Assembly (NCBI GenBank): GCA_023487765.1
Contig: JAMDBW010000074.1
Location: forward strand, 1 to 39,793
Length of the DNA: 39,793 bases
Source of the DNA: Thermoplasmatota archaeon
GTDB taxonomy: Archaea; Thermoplasmatota; Thermoplasmata; Thermoplasmatales; Thermoplasmataceae
Direction: 5' to 3'
The position numbers and the translations under genes were made by a program. The first letter of the stretch is position 1. Each line of letters opens with the position of its first letter. The notes below the pieces were generated by a model that saw nothing but the letters and a program-made list of their open reading frames with translations, did not search any database and was not told the DNA's origin. Of the stretch, positions 9,215 through 17,749 are shown piece after piece.

Positions 9215-10396
9215 ATGGTTGGACTGAACAGAAATCCGGACGGGAAACTCAGAAAATATCGTTTCAGCAGAGTTATAAGTGATGGCAATGTTATCGAAAA
9301 CGGGTTAATCGTCATCAAGGGGGAAAAAATAGCAGAAGTCGGGACGCCGGAACATTCCGATTTCATTGATTATTCCGATTACATTGCCGTTCCAGGGTTC
9401 ATAGATATACATACCCATGGAATGAAAGGCGTTGATACCTATGATCTCGATACCCGGTCACTGGAAGCGTGGTCTGCTGACGTGATCAAAACCGGAGTGA
9501 CGGGGCTTATTCCTTCAATAGTCTCGGCTTCGACTGAACGAATAGTCTCCTTCCTGAACACAGTCTCAGCTTTCCCCAACGAATTCCATCCGGGTAATCA
9601 CGCAGTTATTCTGGGCGGAAGACTTGAAGGCCCATACATTAACAGAGAAAGAAAAGGTGCCCACGATCCGGCGTATATAAGGAATCCACGGGCGGCTGAA
9701 TACGAAAGCCTTTTCAGTAATTTCTCCCGGGTACTGAAAATTATAGACGTTGCTCCGGAAATAAACGGTGCCCTTGAAATGATAAAGGCGTCAGGAAAAT
9801 CAGGAATCAGTGTATCAATTGGTCATACAGCTGCTGATTTCCCGCAATCCATGGCTGCATTTGAAGCAGGTGCAAGACTTGTGACACATTTTTACAATGC
9901 AATGAATCCATTCCACCACAGAGAAACCGGGCTCATCGGTTCAGGGATGCTGGATGAACGCATATACATTGAATTAATCTGTGACCTTAAGCACGTATCC
10001 CGGGAAGCCCTGAAGATCGCATTAACCATGAAAACCTTTGACAGGGTGATAACAGTGACTGATTCATCACCGGCCACTTTATGCCAGGACGGTTTTTACA
10101 AGCTTGGCTCACTTGATGTAGAAAAAAAGGGTGATGAATGCGTTCTTAAAGGAACTGACACCATAGCCGGAAGCGTAGTGACCATGGACAGTGAAATCAG
10201 GAACCTCAGGAACATGGGTTATCCGCTGGAACTCATCGTAAAAACTGTCACATCCAATCCGGCAAGATTACTGGGGTTGAGGAACATTGGATTCCTGAAA
10301 CCGGGATATAATGCAAATGTGGTACTGCTTGACAGGGAACTGAAAGTGAAATATGTCATTCTGGATGGAAAAATGCTTGACGTCGCTGAAATTTGA
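9215..10396 (+). CDS. nagA: N-acetylglucosamine-6-phosphate deacetylase
   Basis: VPGFIDIHTHGMKGVDTYD, GRLEGPYINRERKGAHDPAYI, SIGHTAADFPQSMAAFEAGARLVTHFYNAMNPFHHRETGLIG, ITVTDSSPAT. Confidence 0.94.
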   Translation: MVGLNRNPDGKLRKYRFSRVISDGNVIENGLIVIKGEKIAEVGTPEHSDFIDYSDYIAVPGFIDIHTHGMKGVDTYDLDTRSLEAWSADVIKTGVTGLIPSIVSASTERIVSFLNTVSAFPNEFHPGNHAVILGGRLEGPYINRERKGAHDPAYIRNPRAAEYESLFSNFSRVLKIIDVAPEINGALEMIKASGKSGISVSIGHTAADFPQSMAAFEAGARLVTHFYNAMNPFHHRETGLIGSGMLDERIYIELICDLKHVSREALKIALTMKTFDRVITVTDSSPATLCQDGFYKLGSLDVEKKGDECVLKGTDTIAGSVVTMDSEIRNLRNMGYPLELIVKTVTSNPARLLGLRNIGFLKPGYNANVVLLDRELKVKYVILDGKMLDVAEI

Positions 10397-10402
10397 CGGA
10401 CG

Positions 10403-11275
10403 TTGCAGAGTAGATATGCTGAGGCTGAAAATTTGACTGAGAAAATAAAGAGAACGGAAGACAACAATCCGAACAGTAGAGGAATTGCTGATAAGGATAT
10501 CCGGAATATTCTGGAAATTATTCACGCAGAAGATTACAACGCCTTTCGGGCCGTAGACGACGTACTGGATCAGTTATCAGTCGCAGTCAGGGAAACACAC
10601 AAAAGACTGGAATCAGGTGGCAGGGTGTTTTACGTCGGTGCCGGCACCAGCGGAAGACTGGCTGCCCAGGATGCTGTAGAACTTGAACCAACATACGGTA
10701 TTGGAAATGATAAGTTTGATTTTATAATGGCAGGCGGCAATGAAGCGCTGACACGATCTGTGGAGGGCGCGGAAGATGACGCAGATTCATCCAAGGAAGA
10801 ATTGAAAAAACGAGGCCTTTGCGAACTTGACACTGTTGTAGGGATATCAGCATCCGGAAGAACCCCGTTTGTCCAAGGTGCTATTGAATACGGAAGGGAG
10901 AGAGGTGCGCTGACAATCGGTATTGTGAACAATACTGGATCAATGATATGCGAAAGATCGGAGATCTGCATTGTCCTGGAAACCGGGCCGGAAGTGATAC
11001 AGGGTTCTACCAGGATGAAGGCAGGTACCTCCCAGAAAATAGTATTAAACGCCTACAGCACTGCCCTCGCTATCCTCCTCGGCAAGACGTATGACAACAT
11101 CATGTCGCACATGGGCGTGAAATACAACATAAAGCTGAAGCAGAGGGCGGTTAATATCCTGACCTCAGAGTTCAAAATAGGGACGACAGAGGCTGAAGCC
11201 CTGCTGGTCAAGTATAATTACCGGCTCGACAGCATAATAAACAGCTTGAGGAGCAATGACAAATTCGATAAGTAA
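10403..11275 (+). CDS. murQ: N-acetylmuramic acid 6-phosphate etherase
   Basis: NPNSRGI, RVFYVGAGTSGRLAAQDAVELEPTYG, IMAGGNEALTRSVEGAEDD, VVGISASGRTPFVQGAIEYGRERGA, TGPEVIQGSTRMKAGTSQKIVLNAYSTALAILLGKTYDNIMSHM. TTG start; TTG at 10433 as alternative. Confidence 0.95.
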   Translation: MQSRYAEAENLTEKIKRTEDNNPNSRGIADKDIRNILEIIHAEDYNAFRAVDDVLDQLSVAVRETHKRLESGGRVFYVGAGTSGRLAAQDAVELEPTYGIGNDKFDFIMAGGNEALTRSVEGAEDDADSSKEELKKRGLCELDTVVGISASGRTPFVQGAIEYGRERGALTIGIVNNTGSMICERSEICIVLETGPEVIQGSTRMKAGTSQKIVLNAYSTALAILLGKTYDNIMSHMGVKYNIKLKQRAVNILTSEFKIGTTEAEALLVKYNYRLDSIINSLRSNDKFDK

Positions 11276-11286
11276 AAGGAGTATAT

Positions 11287-12378
11287 TTACAGTTTTTCGT
11301 TGAGAAGATCATGAAAGATCCTGTTGTGTATTATTCTCCTGAACCTTAGTATTTTTAGGTTATCTCTTGTCGGGTACACCCTGTTTGCAAGGATTATGAC
11401 CATGATTTTACTGACCGGGTCAATACAGACAGAAGGGCCGGTGAAGCCGGTGTGTCCATATACTCCAAAGGGAGCATAATCTCCTACGAATCGTGCATAT
11501 CCGAAATCAGGACTGACGGCATTTGGTCTGGGAAGATTTATCATCCATCCGAGTCCGAACATACCTCCAATATACTCGTTTGCAGGTCTTGTTGCCATTT
11601 TCAGGGTTGCTTTTGAAATAATGCGCCCTGAGACATAATTCAGGTAAAAATTATGAAGATCATTCAGGTTCGAGAACAGTCCGGCGTGTCCTGCCACTCC
11701 CCCCAGATAGTATGAGTTCTCATCATGTACCTTTCCCCATAATAATCCACGATCTTCGCTCGCCTCTGTCGGGGCAATCTCTTTCCTGTCAAAGTCAGGC
11801 TGGAATCCCGTAGTCCTGAGATTCAGGGGAGCAGAAATGTATTCCTCAAAAAGTTCCCGTAAGGTTTTTCCGCTAAGCCGCTCCAGAAGGAACCCCAGCA
11901 GAATGAAATTCAGGTCGCTGTAGTTCTCTTCCGAATAAATTTTTTCAGGCTTGCAGACCTGTTCCATGGCAGTCAGGTACTTATCTCTTGTTTTCCCAGT
12001 TTCGTACATGGGTATGTGGGGAATGAAACCTGAAGTATGCGTCAGCAGCGATTTCACAGTCAACTTTTCAATGCTGGCGAATCCGCTGAAAACGCCATAG
12101 GTCTCAAGAGTGTCTTCAAGGGCGATTTTTCCAGTTTCCAGGAACTTGAGAGCAAGAGCAGCTGTGGCTGTCGGTTTAGTTAGAGATGCAAGGTCGTAGA
12201 CGGTCTCATTCGTGTATACAAATCCCAACTCCTTTATCTCTCCCACAGAATTCTTATAAAGTACTTTTTCACCCTTCGCAACGAGGACGCTCATGCCATG
12301 CGATACCTGTGGAACAGCCCCGACTATCAATTCATCAAGTTTCTTTCGGAAATTGCCCGAGAAGTCATCATCCATCAC
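11287..12378 (-). CDS. Serine hydrolase of the class C beta-lactamase/AmiE (YbbE) family; candidate cytoplasmic MurNAc-L-alanine amidase
   Basis: DLASLTKPTATAA (SxxK), ENYSDLNFILLG (YxN-type), LLWGKVHDENSYYLGGVAGHAGLFSNLNDLHNF (AmiE-like signature), YGHTGFTGPS; no signal peptide. Confidence 0.85.
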   Translation of the reverse strand: MMDDDFSGNFRKKLDELIVGAVPQVSHGMSVLVAKGEKVLYKNSVGEIKELGFVYTNETVYDLASLTKPTATAALALKFLETGKIALEDTLETYGVFSGFASIEKLTVKSLLTHTSGFIPHIPMYETGKTRDKYLTAMEQVCKPEKIYSEENYSDLNFILLGFLLERLSGKTLRELFEEYISAPLNLRTTGFQPDFDRKEIAPTEASEDRGLLWGKVHDENSYYLGGVAGHAGLFSNLNDLHNFYLNYVSGRIISKATLKMATRPANEYIGGMFGLGWMINLPRPNAVSPDFGYARFVGDYAPFGVYGHTGFTGPSVCIDPVSKIMVIILANRVYPTRDNLKILRFRRIIHNRIFHDLLNEKL

Positions 12379-12490
12379 GGTTTACCAGGTCCTGCGCGTT
12401 GATAAGTTCAAATCCTATTAATTTTAGTTCCGATCAACATGGGACCTGAGCAGAATAAAATAATTATCCATCAATTCATTGTTGAATTCA

Positions 12491-14179
12491 ATGTCTTCAT
12501 ATCCTGTCAGCAGCGATAATATCAGTTGGGGCGCCGGCATTCCGATGAGGGATGGAGTGAATCTGTCATGTGATATCTTCTTCCCTGAACAGCCCGGAAG
12601 GTTTCCGACGTTATTATTACGCACTCCGTACGGAAAGGGGACCGATGAAATTTATAAAGTTGCTTCTTATTTTTCAAAAAGAGGTTTTGTATTTGTTGCA
12701 TGTGATGTGAGGGGCAGAGGGGATTCCGGAGGATCTTTCACACCGTACCTGAACGAGGCAGGAGACGGTTATGATGCCATAGAATGGTGTGCAAAGCAAA
12801 AGTGGTCCAATGAAAAAGTCATAACGCGCGGAGCATCATATTCAGCCAGGATACAATGGCTCACCGCGCTTACGAAGCCTCCACATCTTGCTGCCATGAT
12901 CAGTACGGTGTCACCGTCCGATCCTTTTGTCGAGGATCCAACGTGCATGCCAAGTCCCCTTGTGATCTCGTGGCTTTTCCTGATTTCCGGGAGGATGCTC
13001 CAGAACATTAAAAACGTGAACTGGGAGAAGATTTACTGGCATCTGCCCCTGAAGGACATTTCCCGCCTCACAGGAAGGGAAATTCCATTCTGGGATGAGT
13101 ATTTCAGGTACAGGCCCGATGATAAATTCTGGGACCGGCTAAGGTATCAGGGGAGATTCAACGAAATAGATGTCCCTGTACTGCATATATCGGGCTGGTA
13201 CGACGATGAGCAGATAGGTACACCGCTAAACTTCGCCGGAATGAGAAAAAATGCTCCGTCGGAAAAGACGAGAAGATCGCAGGGTCTTTTGATGGGACCA
13301 TGGCCGCACCAGGTCAACTCTGCACAAAAACTCGGAGACATTGATTTCGGTCCGGATTCTGTTATCGATCTCCCGGGTTACGAGGTTGAATGGTTGAATC
13401 GTGTGCTTTCGGGAGCGATGCCTGATAAGAGCATGGATGATCCAGTGAGGATATTCGTAATGGGTTCAAACGTATGGAAAACATTCAGTGAATGGCCTCC
13501 GAAAACAGTGTCTTTCAACAGCCTGTATCTCAGCTGTACCGGTTCCGCAAATAGCAGGTTTGGATCCGGCGTGCTCATGCCAGCGGTACCCGAATACTCA
13601 AGCCGATTTGATTCGTACGTTTATGACCCGGCTAATCCGGCTCTTTTCATAGCTGATGAGAATTTTGCCCAGATCGGGGGGCCGGATGACTATTCTCCAG
13701 TGGAGAGGCGAGACGATATTCTTGTCTACAGTACCGGAAAGTTGTCCTCAGACATTGAAGTAATCGGTCCCGTCAGGGCAGACCTTTATGTATCCTCTTC
13801 TGCAGTTGACACGGACTTTACAGTTAAATTACTTGATGTGTGGCCAAACGGGTGCGCTCAGAGGTTATGTGACGGGATAGTCCGGATGAGATACAGGGAC
13901 GGGTACATGGATGAAAAGTATATCGATCCCGGCAAAATATATCGTGTGACCGTTGATTTATGGAACACTTCAAACCTGTTCAGGGTCAACCACAGTATCC
14001 GTATAGAAGTCTCGTCCAGTGCATTTCCGAAGTACGCAAGGAATCTCAATATCCGCGGAAACCCGGGAGAAATGGAATCGTGGGAAACGGCCGTGCAAAA
14101 AGTATTCCACGGATCGAACAATCCTTCCAGGATCATTCTTCCCGCGACCGGATCTGTTGACGACAAGTTTCAACCCTGA
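12491..14179 (+). CDS. CocE/NonD family hydrolase (X-Pro dipeptidyl-peptidase S15-like)
   Basis: GIPMRDGVNLSCDIFFPEQPGRFPTLLLRTPYGKG, VACDVRGRGDSGGSFTPYLNEAGDGYDAIEW, GASYSA nucleophile region, VLHISGWYDDEQIGTPLNF, GPWPHQVNS. ATG at 12491; ORF track starts at TTG 12479. Confidence 0.85.
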   Translation: MSSYPVSSDNISWGAGIPMRDGVNLSCDIFFPEQPGRFPTLLLRTPYGKGTDEIYKVASYFSKRGFVFVACDVRGRGDSGGSFTPYLNEAGDGYDAIEWCAKQKWSNEKVITRGASYSARIQWLTALTKPPHLAAMISTVSPSDPFVEDPTCMPSPLVISWLFLISGRMLQNIKNVNWEKIYWHLPLKDISRLTGREIPFWDEYFRYRPDDKFWDRLRYQGRFNEIDVPVLHISGWYDDEQIGTPLNFAGMRKNAPSEKTRRSQGLLMGPWPHQVNSAQKLGDIDFGPDSVIDLPGYEVEWLNRVLSGAMPDKSMDDPVRIFVMGSNVWKTFSEWPPKTVSFNSLYLSCTGSANSRFGSGVLMPAVPEYSSRFDSYVYDPANPALFIADENFAQIGGPDDYSPVERRDDILVYSTGKLSSDIEVIGPVRADLYVSSSAVDTDFTVKLLDVWPNGCAQRLCDGIVRMRYRDGYMDEKYIDPGKIYRVTVDLWNTSNLFRVNHSIRIEVSSSAFPKYARNLNIRGNPGEMESWETAVQKVFHGSNNPSRIILPATGSVDDKFQP

Positions 14180-14188
14180 CACGAACTA

Positions 14189-14197
14189 ATTTATACG
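14189..14197 (+). promoter_or_regulatory. TATA box for the nagZ-like gene
   Basis: aatttatac centred ~26 nt upstream of the ATG at 14219 (leaderless spacing). Confidence 0.55.
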
Positions 14198-14218
14198 CTT
14201 TAAATCTGATCTCAGTCG

Positions 14219-15619
14219 ATGCGGTCAGGGTTATTCATACAGACAGGAATAAGGGGTGTCGAAAGGGATCAGGCACTGAAAATAATCTCATCCATGCTTC
14301 CCTCCTCAATCGTACTGTTCAGGGGTGATTTCAGCAATGAAACCGAGTTACAGGAACTTATAAAGGATATCCAGAAGTTATACGCGATCGAGAAAAGCAC
14401 AGTTCCTCCTGTTTTTGCCATAGATCAGGAGGGTGGAAATGTTGTGAGGATACCATGGCTGGATTATAATCCTAGCAATTATTTCCTCGGGCAGGTTAAT
14501 AACGAAAAACTCACAAATTATGTCGGACTTGTTACCGGAAGTGACCTTTACCGCCTTGGAATAAGGTGGAATCTGGCTCCGGTACTGGACATACTTAACA
14601 ATTATAATCAGGTTCTTCTCGAAAGAAGTTTCGGGGAAGATGTTGAAACTGTTGCCATAAACGGGGCTGCCTACATTTCCGGGTTACAGAATCAGGGTGT
14701 CGCTGCAACAGCAAAGCATTTTCCCGGACACGGTGGAGTTCTTGAGGATTCGCATCAGACACTGCCCAGGGATAAAAGGACCATGAATGCACTGCTCAAC
14801 GATGCCTTCCCGTTCAGGGCGGCAATAATGGCAGGGGTACGGACGGTAATGCTTTCCCATGTTCTATACGAGGAACTGGACGCCGATAACCCTGCGACAT
14901 TGTCACAGAAGGCATATGATCTACTGAGAAAAACGTTCCAGTTCAACGGGCTCGTGATAACTGACTCGGTTGACATGAAAGCGGTATCCCGGAACTATTC
15001 AACGCCGGAAATTGTCTCGAAAACAGTAGGGCTTGGGGCGGACCTGGTAGAATGTGCCGATCTTCAGACCTCAGTTGAACTCAGTGATTCTATACGGGGC
15101 ATTGACAGTGACAAATTGAAGAAAAAAGTTGAAAGAATATCATCATTCCTTCCGGAAAAAAAGGTTAATTTCAGGCCTCCACGGGAAGTTCTCCAGTCCT
15201 TTTCAATAATATCGAGCAAGGTTCACAAGCAGATATACATTGACCCGGACAAACATTTTTATGTAGTGCTGCTGGACAGTATCGCGGAAAGCCAGGTTGC
15301 GGAGGAGTATTCAACAGCCGGCGCGCTGACCAGAAGCCTTAAGGAAAACTACTTTGACTTCACGCTGATGGATGCAACTGCTTTCAGGGGATTCCACCTT
15401 TACGGGACACAGATGATTATTGTGGGCCGAAATGAGCATCTCAAGGACAGGGTCTCATCAATTACGGAGAAATGCGTGCAAAACAGGTGTGTATTCATCT
15501 CCACAAGCATATCAAAGGATATCGGAATCATTCCGGAAAACGTCGGATATATCGCAGCCTATTCGAGCAAGCCTGAGAATATCCTTGGCGCTATCTACAG
15601 GGCTATGAAGTTCTTCTGA
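14219..15619 (+). CDS. nagZ: Beta-N-acetylglucosaminidase, GH3 (NagZ-like), no signal peptide
   Basis: VFAIDQEGGNVVRI, NLAPVLDI, RSFGEDVETVAINGAAYISGLQNQGVAATAKHFPGHGGVLEDSHQTLP (KHFPGHG-x5-SH with NagZ D/H dyad loop), VMLSHVLYEELD, GLVITDSVDMKAVS. Confidence 0.92.
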   Translation: MRSGLFIQTGIRGVERDQALKIISSMLPSSIVLFRGDFSNETELQELIKDIQKLYAIEKSTVPPVFAIDQEGGNVVRIPWLDYNPSNYFLGQVNNEKLTNYVGLVTGSDLYRLGIRWNLAPVLDILNNYNQVLLERSFGEDVETVAINGAAYISGLQNQGVAATAKHFPGHGGVLEDSHQTLPRDKRTMNALLNDAFPFRAAIMAGVRTVMLSHVLYEELDADNPATLSQKAYDLLRKTFQFNGLVITDSVDMKAVSRNYSTPEIVSKTVGLGADLVECADLQTSVELSDSIRGIDSDKLKKKVERISSFLPEKKVNFRPPREVLQSFSIISSKVHKQIYIDPDKHFYVVLLDSIAESQVAEEYSTAGALTRSLKENYFDFTLMDATAFRGFHLYGTQMIIVGRNEHLKDRVSSITEKCVQNRCVFISTSISKDIGIIPENVGYIAAYSSKPENILGAIYRAMKFF

Positions 15620-15688
15620 TATCCGGCCGGGGAAAAAACTGATGATCCAGTTTCTATTACTTTGTACAGGCCAGTACAGAATCGCTGC

Positions 15689-16546
15689 TTAAGGGATAAG
15701 GCCGGTATTATGATCAGTGAAAATTGCCATTGATTCGCTTCTGAAACCGAGGTTTTCGTAAAGACTCTTCGCTGTGAAATTATCGGACCGTACAAACAGG
15801 GAAGCGTAAGAAGAGAATTTGGCAAGGTCTTTGAGGATTCTCCTGATGATATCACTCGCATATCCTTTTCCTCTGTGCTCCCGGGAAGTATAAAATGCTC
15901 CCACTGTTGAAATATCACTATTAATGGACATAATGGCGCCTCTGGAAACAAGCAAGCCGTCGTGAAGGATGCCGTATACCAGACGTTCGTCGATAAATCT
16001 GGCTTCCCTTGCCAGTACTTCTGAATCAGCAGGACTCTCCCGATACCCTGCCAGATTGAGTGATCCTTCAGCGTTACTCCGGCCAAGTTTCAAGACTCCC
16101 GGGCCAGGGCTGATGATTTCTGGAGTGCGGTCAAGTTTATTCAGCATAAGGTTCTCGCGAAAATGTATCGAATCGGGAAAAGCTGTTTTCAGGTCTTCTT
16201 CGAGTTCAAACGGGGCCTGTATGGTAATCCTCCCGTATTTTATGGAACGTAAAAGCGCAGGGGCACATTCATCGGAACTGACTATCCAGGCCAGCGGATC
16301 ATGCCATATATGCGGGTTATAACCGGAATGAAAGATTATCAGGCATCCGGAAATTGAATCAGCCTCACGTACAACGAATGTTTCACATTTTTCGGGAAAA
16401 GCGGACGCCGCATGTATCATGTTGGCGGTGAATGGCAGATGCGAAGAGAGATATGGATACACTTTCTCCCCGTATTTCCCCAACAGCCTTTCAACCTGCT
16501 TACCATCCGTCATTCTTGTATCTCCCGGAAAATCTTCCCACGCCAT
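15689..16546 (-). CDS. GNAT-family N-acetyltransferase
   Basis: C-terminal GNAT core ISTVGAFYTSREHRGKGYASDIIRRILKDL (acetyl-CoA loop) and FTAKSLYENLGFRSE; N-terminal half resembles a second, degenerate acyltransferase fold. Confidence 0.8.
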   Translation of the reverse strand: MAWEDFPGDTRMTDGKQVERLLGKYGEKVYPYLSSHLPFTANMIHAASAFPEKCETFVVREADSISGCLIIFHSGYNPHIWHDPLAWIVSSDECAPALLRSIKYGRITIQAPFELEEDLKTAFPDSIHFRENLMLNKLDRTPEIISPGPGVLKLGRSNAEGSLNLAGYRESPADSEVLAREARFIDERLVYGILHDGLLVSRGAIMSINSDISTVGAFYTSREHRGKGYASDIIRRILKDLAKFSSYASLFVRSDNFTAKSLYENLGFRSESMAIFTDHNTGLIP

Positions 16547-16595
16547 ATGGAAATTCGGAATTGAGTTTTATGGCGGTGACCGGCGATCGGAATAC

Positions 16596-17663
16596 CTAGA
16601 TATATTCTCTTTTCAGGGTTACTCCGAGGCCTGCGTCCTCGTTGGAAGATATGTATCCGTCCTTCAGTTCGATTCCTTTTTCAGCGATATCTTTTACGAT
16701 GCTGCTGTAGCCGTCCAGGTCAGTATATTTCACGCCTTTCTTGGCCAGTGCAACAACAAGACCTGCTGTGTTGGACAGTCTTGTCTCGATCATGCATCCA
16801 ATCATTACAGGGGCTCTGAAAGATTCTGCAGTGTTAACCATCTTGACAGAATCAGTTATTCCGCCGGACTTCATGAGCTTTATATTGATCCCGTCCGCAG
16901 CCTCCATGCCGAGGATAGTGGACACGTCTTCAGGAGTGAATATGGCTTCATCAGCCACCACTGGTATTGCGGTATTGTTCCGGACAAACTTGAGGGCCTT
17001 CAGGTCGTTTGCAGGGACAGGCTGTTCCAGAAATTCAATTTCATAGGCTTCCAGTTTGCGTGCAATCTCCACGGTTTTCTTTGCAGTGTAGGCCTGGTTA
17101 AAGTCCACGTAGACCATCCTGTCCGGTCCGATTACTTCCCTGACCGCCTTGACTCTGTCAAGATCCTCCTTAATTCCGGAACCCATTTTTATCTTGAAAA
17201 CCTGTATGCCTGAATCCAGCAATTCCTTTGCCTGCTGTTTCGCTGAATTCCGGTCAACAAGATCAACGGTGTACGATGTGAGAATATTACTTCTGTAGCC
17301 GCCAAACATTTTCTTCAGGCTGATATTTGATCGTTTTCCGATTATGTCCCATATGGCAGTGTCCACGGCATTCCTGCTGGCTTTAGCGGATTTCATCAGG
17401 CTCTTCATCTTCTCATTAATTAATTCCGGGTTTTCATCCATTTTAATGAGCTGTTTTGAGAAAACATTCAGTTCATGCTCTATAGAGCCCATAGTGTCAC
17501 CGGTTATGAACGGCGTTGGTGTTGCTTCTCCATAACCCGTGAATCCATCATCGGAAACCACCTTCACCAGGAAACCTTCGTAAGCGTCGGTCGATCCAAG
17601 GGAAATCTTGAAAGGCTTTTTCATCTGGAGTTCCAGTTTTGTGTATGAGATAGACTTGATCAC
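16596..17663 (-). CDS. Dipeptide epimerase (L-Ala-D/L-Glu epimerase, YkfB/YcjG type, enolase superfamily)
   Basis: GTG start; FKIKMGSG (KxK), YVDFNQAYT, EFLEQPV, VVADEAIFTPEDV, GINIKLMKSGGITDSVKM, YTDLDGYSSI (DxD motif). Confidence 0.9.
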   Translation of the reverse strand: MIKSISYTKLELQMKKPFKISLGSTDAYEGFLVKVVSDDGFTGYGEATPTPFITGDTMGSIEHELNVFSKQLIKMDENPELINEKMKSLMKSAKASRNAVDTAIWDIIGKRSNISLKKMFGGYRSNILTSYTVDLVDRNSAKQQAKELLDSGIQVFKIKMGSGIKEDLDRVKAVREVIGPDRMVYVDFNQAYTAKKTVEIARKLEAYEIEFLEQPVPANDLKALKFVRNNTAIPVVADEAIFTPEDVSTILGMEAADGINIKLMKSGGITDSVKMVNTAESFRAPVMIGCMIETRLSNTAGLVVALAKKGVKYTDLDGYSSIVKDIAEKGIELKDGYISSNEDAGLGVTLKREYI

Positions 17664-17749
17664 TCCCTGGTATCTTAGCCCGATAAATAATTTTCTTCCA
17701 TCTCAGGGGTGCTTATGGGTATGTTCTTGCCCGATCCGCGAAAAGTGAA

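Noticed and set aside
3567-12378. S13 and class C beta-lactamase-fold proteins as antibiotic-resistance genes
   Set aside because: An archaeon without murein has no beta-lactam target; family signatures and neighbourhood fit stem-peptide/amidase functions better.
15595-16086. 163-aa minus ORF overlapping the GNAT gene in another frame
   Set aside because: The GNAT frame has a clear acetyl-CoA motif; this frame has none.
16419-17213. 264-aa plus ORF antisense to the dipeptide epimerase/GNAT region
   Set aside because: Shadow ORF opposite well-supported genes.
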